A stretch of 49,529 nucleotides of DNA, taken from the NCBI GenBank assembly GCA_947174275.1, contig CAMWIJ010000015.1:1-49529 (forward strand). Reading direction: 5' to 3'. The position numbers were made by a program, and so were the translations under genes. Below are positions 44,373 to 49,529 of the stretch, piece by piece (position 1 is the first letter of the stretch; the number at the start of each line of letters is the position of its first letter). The DNA is from an uncultured Muribaculaceae bacterium. GTDB taxonomy: Bacteria; Bacteroidota; Bacteroidia; Bacteroidales; Muribaculaceae. Below the pieces are notes generated by a model. It was not told where the DNA came from and did not search any database. It saw only the letters and a program-made list of their open reading frames with translations.

Positions 44373-45083
44373 ATGCGCGTAAAAATATTAGTGGTTGACG
44401 ATGAAGAGTCAATCTGTGAGATACTCAAATATAATCTTGAAAAAGAGGGCTATGAGGTGACGACAGCCAACAGTGCCGAAGAGGCTTTGGGTCTCGACCT
44501 GCCGGCCTACTCGCTCATGATAGTAGATATCATGATGGAGCGGCTCAGCGGTTTCGACTTCGCCAAGCGGCTTCAGAACAGTTCGTCGACCGAACATATC
44601 CCCATCATCTTCTGCTCGGCGCTCAACGGCGAGGATGACACCGTGATGGGTCTGAACATCGGAGCTGACGACTACATCACCAAACCGTTTGCCGTAGGCG
44701 AGGTGATAGCCCGCGTCAGGGCGGTGCTCCGGCGCAGCAATGTGTCGCAGCAGCTCAACTACAATCTGTCGAAAAGCATCTACGAGCCCGACATCACATT
44801 TCACGGGCTGCGCATCGACCGCAACGAGAAGTTGTGTTACATCGACGGCGAGGCGCTTGACCTGACCCCCACGGAGTTCGGCCTGATACTTTACTTTCTG
44901 ACACACCGCAACCGCATCTATTCGCGCGAAGAGATCATACGCCAGGTGTGGGAGGGGCAGGAGGTGACGACGCGTACGGTAGACACCAATATGGCGCGCC
45001 TGCGCAAGAAACTCGGAATATACGGCAACCACATACGCACACGCCCCGGTTTTGGATATGGATTTAAAGAAGAAGAGGACTAA
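44373..45083 (+). CDS. OmpR-type response regulator
   Basis: A 236-residue two-component regulator. The receiver domain (1-118) has the acidic pair D9-D10, phospho-acceptor Asp52 in VDIMM, and Lys104 in YITKPF. The C-terminal winged helix is LTPTEFGLILYFLTHRNRIYSREEIIRQVW and later TVDTNMARLRKKLG. It overlaps the downstream histidine kinase, its likely partner, by about 26 bp. A TATCTTCG (44335-44342) 31 bp upstream may be its -7 element. The pair resembles RprXY-type systems of Bacteroidetes, but this is not certain. Confidence 0.95.
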   Translation: MRVKILVVDDEESICEILKYNLEKEGYEVTTANSAEEALGLDLPAYSLMIVDIMMERLSGFDFAKRLQNSSSTEHIPIIFCSALNGEDDTVMGLNIGADDYITKPFAVGEVIARVRAVLRRSNVSQQLNYNLSKSIYEPDITFHGLRIDRNEKLCYIDGEALDLTPTEFGLILYFLTHRNRIYSREEIIRQVWEGQEVTTRTVDTNMARLRKKLGIYGNHIRTRPGFGYGFKEEED

Positions 45084-46563
45084 CTATCAGCTGAAGCTGT
45101 TCCTGCCCATAGTGGGGCTGCTCTGGGTGATAATCATAGCCGTGGAGATAGCGCAGTATAAGCGCGAGAAGGAATATCGCGCAGAGATGATACGTGCGCG
45201 CATCGAATTCATGAACAAACGTCTGCTCAACCTCGTAGAGGAGGGGGAAGATCCGTCGGCATTCCTTCACTTCATCGACAAATATTATGAGGCATCGGTG
45301 CTCGACAACCTGTCGATGACACTCTATGACGCAGACACGGGCGATGAGAAGATCCGCATAGGCTTCCCGTCGCCACCCCCCGAACTGCTCAGCACGCGAG
45401 GAAAAATCGCGGGCGCCGATATCGCTGCCAACAACAACGACGACTCGACTTATATCCAGCCCGACAAGGCATTCTACTACAGCGTGACCAAGTCGGCCGA
45501 CGGACGCTACATAGCCCAGACATTCCTGCCGCTCAATGCCAAGATAGCCACTGAGATAAAGGGAAATCCGTGGCTGCGGTTCTTTGTGCTTTTCGGCTGC
45601 GCCGGCATCACCATACTGACCTATATCGCCACCAGGCATCTGACGAAAAACATACGCCTGCTGCGCGAGTTTGTGTCGAAAGCGTCAAACGACCATGACT
45701 TCGTGGCGCTTGACCAGTTTGCCAATGATGACCTGGGCGAAATATCCCGACAGGTTGTCAACATGTATAACATGCGCAAGGCCGCCCTCGCCTCGCGCGA
45801 GCTTGAACACCGCGTGGCGCTCAAGGCCACCGAAGAGCGCTCAAACCTCAAGCGCCAGCTCACCAACAACATCAACCACGAGCTAAAGACACCGGCCGGC
45901 ATCATCAAAGGCTATGTCGACACCATCATTGAGAACCCCGGCATGGACGAGGACTCACGCAACCACTTCCTGCTCAAGACCCAGGAACACATACAGCGCC
46001 TGTGCGACATCCTCAACGACCTGTCGACCATGACAAGACTCGAGGACGGAGCCCAGAATATCTCGCTCGAACGGATAGACTTCAAGGAGTTTGTCGACAA
46101 TCTCGCATGCGATATCGACGAGAGCGGCATCATAGGCGACATGACATTCAACATCAGCATCCCCGACAACTGCTTTGTCAAGGGGAACAACACGCTGCTT
46201 ACCGGCGCGATAATGAATCTTGTCAAGAACGCAGCCGCCTATTCAAAAGGCACGGAGATGAGTCTGCGGCTTCTTACGGAGAACCAGCGATTCTATACGT
46301 TTGTGTTCAGCGACAACGGACAGGGCGTGCCCGAGGAGTCGATACCGATGCTTTTCGAGCGCTTCTACCGCGTGGACAAAGGGCGATCGCGCAAAGCAGG
46401 CGGCACCGGTCTCGGGCTCCCCATCGTGCGCAGCTCGCTCAACACCATAGGGGGCTCCATATCGGTCAACAACGGCGAGCACGGAGGCCTCGAGTTCATA
46501 TTCACGTTACAGAAATGGCGCACAAAACAAGCAGAACAGCACAACGATGAAAAGAAAGCTTAA
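45058..46563 (+). CDS. Sensor histidine kinase
   Basis: A 501-residue membrane sensor. A first helix (about 12-32, KLFLPIVGLLWVIIIAVEIAQ), a periplasmic sensing region (about 35-175), a second helix (about 176-195, FFVLFGCAGITILTYIA), then a cytoplasmic linker, HisKA with NNINHELKTPAGIIKGY (His274) and HATPase with NLVKNAA (N box), DNGQGVP (G1), and GGTGLGLPIV (G2). Start ATG 45058 is inside the regulator gene; an upstream TTG would add two residues. It overlaps the following methyltransferase gene by 17 bp. Confidence 0.95.
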   Translation: MDLKKKRTNYQLKLFLPIVGLLWVIIIAVEIAQYKREKEYRAEMIRARIEFMNKRLLNLVEEGEDPSAFLHFIDKYYEASVLDNLSMTLYDADTGDEKIRIGFPSPPPELLSTRGKIAGADIAANNNDDSTYIQPDKAFYYSVTKSADGRYIAQTFLPLNAKIATEIKGNPWLRFFVLFGCAGITILTYIATRHLTKNIRLLREFVSKASNDHDFVALDQFANDDLGEISRQVVNMYNMRKAALASRELEHRVALKATEERSNLKRQLTNNINHELKTPAGIIKGYVDTIIENPGMDEDSRNHFLLKTQEHIQRLCDILNDLSTMTRLEDGAQNISLERIDFKEFVDNLACDIDESGIIGDMTFNISIPDNCFVKGNNTLLTGAIMNLVKNAAAYSKGTEMSLRLLTENQRFYTFVFSDNGQGVPEESIPMLFERFYRVDKGRSRKAGGTGLGLPIVRSSLNTIGGSISVNNGEHGGLEFIFTLQKWRTKQAEQHNDEKKA

Positions 46564-47971
46564 CGAGGATTTCACGGCGGCTGTCGACGCCCTCTGCCGG
46601 CTTCCCGGCGGGGAAGCGCTGCGTCATCTCACCGAGTCGCTCGAAAACGACGAGCCGTCTGTAGCCATAAGGATAAATCCGTTGAAAGAGAAGAGCATAC
46701 CGGAAGGAATGCGCAGAGTGGCGTGGGCTGTCGACGGAGTGTATGTCGACGGTTTGCGTCCGCGCTTCACCTTTGACCCCGCGATGCATCAGGGAAGATA
46801 TTATGTGCAGGACGCGTCATCGATGGTCATAGGCGCAATAGCCGGCGAGCTTGCAGGCGACAAGCCGGTCATATATATCGACTCATGCGCCGCGCCGGGC
46901 GGCAAGACCACAGCCGCGATAAGCGCTCTGCCCGAAGGCTCGCTCGTGATCGCCAACGAATATGACCGACGTCGCGCGGAAGCCTTGTGCGAGAATATAA
47001 TAAAGTGGGGCTATCCCGACGTCGCAGTGACGTCGGGCGATACTGCCGGCTACACCCGCCTCGGCCCAATCGCCGATATTGTAGCCGCCGACGTGCCATG
47101 CTCCGGCGAGGGGATGATGCGCAAGGAGGCTGCGGCGGTGGAACAATGGTCGCCCGCGCTTGTAGAGCAGTGCGCGGCGCTGCAACGCTCGATTATCGAC
47201 AATATGTGGAAGGCCCTGAAGCCCGGCGGCTATTTCATATACTCGACATGCACGTTCAACCGCGCCGAGAATGAGGAAAACGTGGCTTATATCGCCGAAG
47301 CGCTCGGAGGGATACCTGTCGACATGCATCTCAGCGATAGGTTTGCGGCGATTGCCCCGGGGATAGACACGCCATATCCCGTGGCTCGGTTCATACCCGG
47401 ACGCACCGAGGGAGAAGGGTTGTTTGTGGCCGTGATGCGCAAACCGGAAGATGATGCCGCTTCACAACGTCACGACCGACGCAAAGAAAGCCGGCAGAAA
47501 GAGAAGCATAGTTCCGGCGCCGCCACCGCAGAAGCCTGGATAGATGGCGACGGATATGAACTGACTACAGACGGCGACAGGATAACGGCTCTCCCCAAGA
47601 GGTGGCTGACAACTATCAATCTTCTGAAAAAAAGCGTCAATGTCATTTACGCAGGCACGGAAATAGCCACTGTCAAAGGTCGCGATGCGATACCGTCGCA
47701 GGCGCTTGCGTCAAGCCGGCTGCTGAGGCGAGAGGCGTTTGCCGAGGCCGAGGTGGATTACAGCACAGCGCTTCAGTTTCTGTCGCGTCAGGCCGTAACG
47801 CTTGATGACGCCCCGAAAGGAATTATATTGCTAACGTATGACGGCCATCCGCTCGGTTTTGTAAAAAATCTTGGAAACAGAGCCAACAATCTATATCCGC
47901 AGGGATGGGCGATACGGTCGACACACCTGCCTGACGAACGACCTGATGTGCTTAAGAGGATGAAGCCATGA
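46547..47971 (+). CDS. NOL1/NOP2/Sun-family rRNA cytosine-C5 methyltransferase, RsmF-like
   Basis: A 474-residue SAM-dependent RNA methyltransferase. SAM-binding region IYIDSCAAPGGKTTAAI, then IADIVAADVPCSGEGMMRK with the first catalytic Cys, and FIYSTCTFNRAENEENVAYI with the second. The C-terminal part (about 310-474) has the PUA-like segments seen in RsmF-type enzymes. Target cytosine in 16S rRNA is likely but not established. The start (GATGAAAAG) overlaps the kinase by 17 bp, and the stop overlaps the next gene by 4 bp. Confidence 0.93.
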   Translation: MKRKLNEDFTAAVDALCRLPGGEALRHLTESLENDEPSVAIRINPLKEKSIPEGMRRVAWAVDGVYVDGLRPRFTFDPAMHQGRYYVQDASSMVIGAIAGELAGDKPVIYIDSCAAPGGKTTAAISALPEGSLVIANEYDRRRAEALCENIIKWGYPDVAVTSGDTAGYTRLGPIADIVAADVPCSGEGMMRKEAAAVEQWSPALVEQCAALQRSIIDNMWKALKPGGYFIYSTCTFNRAENEENVAYIAEALGGIPVDMHLSDRFAAIAPGIDTPYPVARFIPGRTEGEGLFVAVMRKPEDDAASQRHDRRKESRQKEKHSSGAATAEAWIDGDGYELTTDGDRITALPKRWLTTINLLKKSVNVIYAGTEIATVKGRDAIPSQALASSRLLRREAFAEAEVDYSTALQFLSRQAVTLDDAPKGIILLTYDGHPLGFVKNLGNRANNLYPQGWAIRSTHLPDERPDVLKRMKP

Positions 47972-48984
47972 GCAGCCCACGCAACACCGGAATAGACACA
48001 CTGCGCGGTTTAGGCGTGCTTGTCGTGGTCATGGTGCATGCAGGAATTTCGGGCACACTGCTGCGCGGAGCGCTCGTCATAGCCGTGCCTCTGTTTTATC
48101 TGGCGGCCGGATATACCTATAAAGACGCTGTTACGCTCAGAGGTCTCGTGGCCGGCAAACTGCGGAGACTGATTGTGCCGTTCATATTTTATGCCGCGGC
48201 CGGTCTGGCGATTTATGTGGCGGGGAATTGCCTGCTGTTGCACAAGCCGATGCAATGGCATCTGTTCAATATATTGTCGGTCGACCGGACCTATCTGCCC
48301 TACCCCGCCGCGCTATGGTTCTTCCTGAGCATATTCTGGTGCTACTTGCTGTATGGCGCGATAAGCCGCATAGCCCGCAGCGAGACACAGCGTGCGGCGC
48401 TATGCCTGAGTGCAGGCGCGGCAGGGTGGATACTCAGCCGATACGCATCGCTCCCGCTGAGCTTTGACACGTCGCTGAGCTGGCTTCCGTTTTTCTATAT
48501 CGGCAACATGCTCGCGCGACACGGGTTCTGCCGCGACAGGCTTACGCCGGGATACACAGCGGCAGGGGCGACAGTCGCCATCGCATGCTGCGCTGTGTAT
48601 ATCGCGGCGGGATATAATGCCGGATATTGCTACAACATCTTTGTCGGCAATATTCCGCTTATAATGTTGCTGACTCTTGGAGCCACGCTCGGCGCACTAT
48701 GCGCATGCTCCGGCATCGGAAATGTTCCGGCCGTCACTTACCTCGGGAGAAATTCGCTGGTCGTATTCGCGGGGCATCAGCATTTCATGATTATCATAAG
48801 ACAGAGCCTCGAACAGATGCACGTAGCAACAGACAGCGCATTATTCGGATATCTTTTAGCCGTCGCATCGATTGCAGCAAGCATTCTGACCGCGACAATC
48901 GTGCGGAAAATCGCCCCGGAACTGATCGGAGAACAAAAATTGCTCCGCGACAGAACCACAAACAGCATCGCGGTCGGCAAATAA
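47968..48984 (+). CDS. Acyltransferase-3 family membrane protein
   Basis: A 338-residue polytopic membrane protein with about ten helices. The N-terminus GIDTLRGLGVLVVVMVHAGI has the Arg and His of the acyltransferase-3 fold (R in LRG, H in VHAG). Such proteins O-acylate cell-surface polysaccharides or lipids; the acceptor is unknown. It is translationally coupled to the methyltransferase gene by a 4-bp overlap (ATGA) and ends the run that begins with the response regulator. A terminator follows. Confidence 0.9.
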   Translation: MSSPRNTGIDTLRGLGVLVVVMVHAGISGTLLRGALVIAVPLFYLAAGYTYKDAVTLRGLVAGKLRRLIVPFIFYAAAGLAIYVAGNCLLLHKPMQWHLFNILSVDRTYLPYPAALWFFLSIFWCYLLYGAISRIARSETQRAALCLSAGAAGWILSRYASLPLSFDTSLSWLPFFYIGNMLARHGFCRDRLTPGYTAAGATVAIACCAVYIAAGYNAGYCYNIFVGNIPLIMLLTLGATLGALCACSGIGNVPAVTYLGRNSLVVFAGHQHFMIIIRQSLEQMHVATDSALFGYLLAVASIAASILTATIVRKIAPELIGEQKLLRDRTTNSIAVGK

Positions 48985-49001
48985 AATCGGAGGGAAGAGG
49001 C

Positions 49002-49028
49002 AAAAACGGCTGTTTCAGCCCCGTTTTT
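49002..49028 (+). terminator. Terminator after acyltransferase gene
   Basis: AAAAACGG (49002-49009) pairs with CCGTTTTT (49021-49028), with an additional GCTG/CAGC stem in the loop. The trailing T-run marks the end of the two-component/methyltransferase/acyltransferase transcript. Confidence 0.8.
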
Positions 49029-49111
49029 CACGGGAATAAAGCCCAATAATTCGCATTTATTTCCACAAAAACAAGAAAAATGCATTTTTTCGCAAAAAAG
49101 TTGCAAAAATA

Positions 49112-49143
49112 TTTGCACAACTCGGAAACCTGTATTACCTTTG
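49112..49143 (+). promoter_or_regulatory. Promoter of tRNA-Asp
   Basis: TTTG (49112-49115) and TACCTTTG (49136-49143) are 20 bp apart, an excellent Bacteroidetes promoter. The tRNA begins about 60 bp after the expected start, so a short precursor leader is removed. Confidence 0.8.
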
Positions 49144-49210
49144 CAAACGCAAACGGCAAGGAAGTCAAACGAAACGACAGACAAGCCAAAGCAAAGAGAT
49201 CTTTAAATAC

Positions 49211-49284
49211 GGTGTGGTAGTTCAGCTGGTTAGAATACCTGCCTGTCACGCAGGGGGTCGCGGGTTCGAGTCCCGTCCATACCG
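49211..49284 (+). tRNA. tRNA-Asp (GTC)
   Basis: A 74-nt tRNA. The acceptor stem GGTGTGG pairs with CCATACC (one G-U). The anticodon stem CCTGC/GCAGG encloses anticodon GTC. The T-arm GCGGG TTCGAGT CCCGT is standard. Discriminator is G, as usual for tRNA-Asp. CCA is not encoded. Confidence 0.97.
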
Positions 49285-49297
49285 CCGGAGAGAGAGG

Positions 49298-49345
49298 AGA
49301 ATGAGTGATACTTACCTTTTGGTAATGTCGCTCATTCTTTTTTTT
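49298..49345 (+). terminator. Terminator of tRNA-Asp
   Basis: AGAATGAG (49298-49305) and CTCATTCT (49331-49338) form the base of a stem, TTACC/GGTAA its upper part, and a T-run of about 10 follows (49336-49345). Confidence 0.9.
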
Positions 49346-49376
49346 GTATATACCCTACCCCACCGCTTCTAATTCC

Positions 49377-49464
49377 GGGTCAGTCTTGAGGGTGTTTTGG
49401 GGTCAGATGCAAAACCCGGTTGAATTGTTAAAAATTACGGGTCAGTTGAAATGTTAAAAACTAC
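49377..49464. repeat. GGGTCAG and GTTGAAATGTTAAAAA direct repeats after tRNA-Asp
   Basis: GGGTCAG occurs at 49377, 49400 and 49439. Two 20-bp units, GTTGAATTGTTAAAAATTAC (49419-49438) and GTTGAAATGTTAAAAACTAC (49445-49464), are 18/20 identical. The 16-mer GTTGAAATGTTAAAAA also occurs at 6463-6478. Closely spaced short repeats like these occur at the ends of some insertion sequences (for example IS21-type), so the window edge may cut into a mobile element. No ORF continues to the end. Confidence 0.6.
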
Positions 49465-49529
49465 GCGAGTGTAGATTTATTTTTAGGCGCATAGCTTGGA
49501 TAGTCTGAAGAGGAAGAAGGGAATGTCGG

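Overview
The window comes from a gut-type Bacteroidales genome, most likely family Muribaculaceae. The evidence is: Bacteroidetes promoters (TTTG or TTG, about 20 bp, then TAnnTTTG), no clear Shine-Dalgarno sequences, type IX secretion (T9SS) C-terminal tags on secreted proteins, a DUF3078 outer-membrane protein, a TonB receptor with a carboxypeptidase-like N-terminal domain, and overall moderately high GC. The family assignment is inference from gene style.

Layout. 1-3480 (minus): a formate/nitrite-type channel and a three-gene envelope operon (DUF3078 barrel plus two small exported proteins). 3636-7095 (plus): pheS, crcB, nth, a UPF0126 membrane protein and an MsrA-like protein whose catalytic Cys is Ser. 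7121-13006 (minus): an apparent operon cysE, a THUMP-type RNA methyltransferase with an Arg/Gly/Asp tail, purD, a membrane protein and pdxB. 13297-18633 (minus): two paralogous secreted alpha-amylases with four and two copies of a roughly 120-residue C-terminal module. 18822-21554 (plus): a His-rich small protein and a TonB-dependent receptor. 21555-22205 holds no gene and is nearly filled with palindromic elements. 22206-24334 (minus): pyrC-type dihydroorotase and a polyprenol-phosphate mannosyltransferase-like enzyme. 24467-25639: CE1-type esterase. 25641-26492: a RAYT-type HUH transposase gene flanked on both sides by REPIN-like double hairpins. 26520-29513: secreted PI-PLC/FG-GAP protein. 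29692-34611 (minus): sufBCD, cvpA and a DEDDh exonuclease. 34741-42282 (plus): YjbQ, a Nudix hydrolase and two secreted CotH-kinase-family proteins with starch-binding-like modules. 42383-48984: DJ-1 protein (minus), ApbE lipoprotein, a two-component system overlapping an RsmF-type methyltransferase gene, and an acyltransferase-3 protein. The window closes with tRNA-Asp and a set of short repeats that may be the edge of another element.

How it fits together. Housekeeping genes are interleaved with an export programme: amylases, PI-PLC and CotH proteins carry T9SS-like tags and probably act on the cell surface or outside it. The most unusual layer lies between the genes. At least three hairpin families share a GYAGGG head followed by a perfect hairpin of family-specific sequence, usually as inverted pairs; one family flanks the RAYT gene. 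Another is enclosed by an outer inverted repeat whose two arms co-vary between copies, and one hairpin appears to have been interrupted by a 308-bp nested-palindrome MITE flanked by 13-bp direct repeats. A candidate minus-strand small RNA lies between apbE and the response regulator.

All calls come from reading the sequence and recalling family motifs. No database search or folding program was run.
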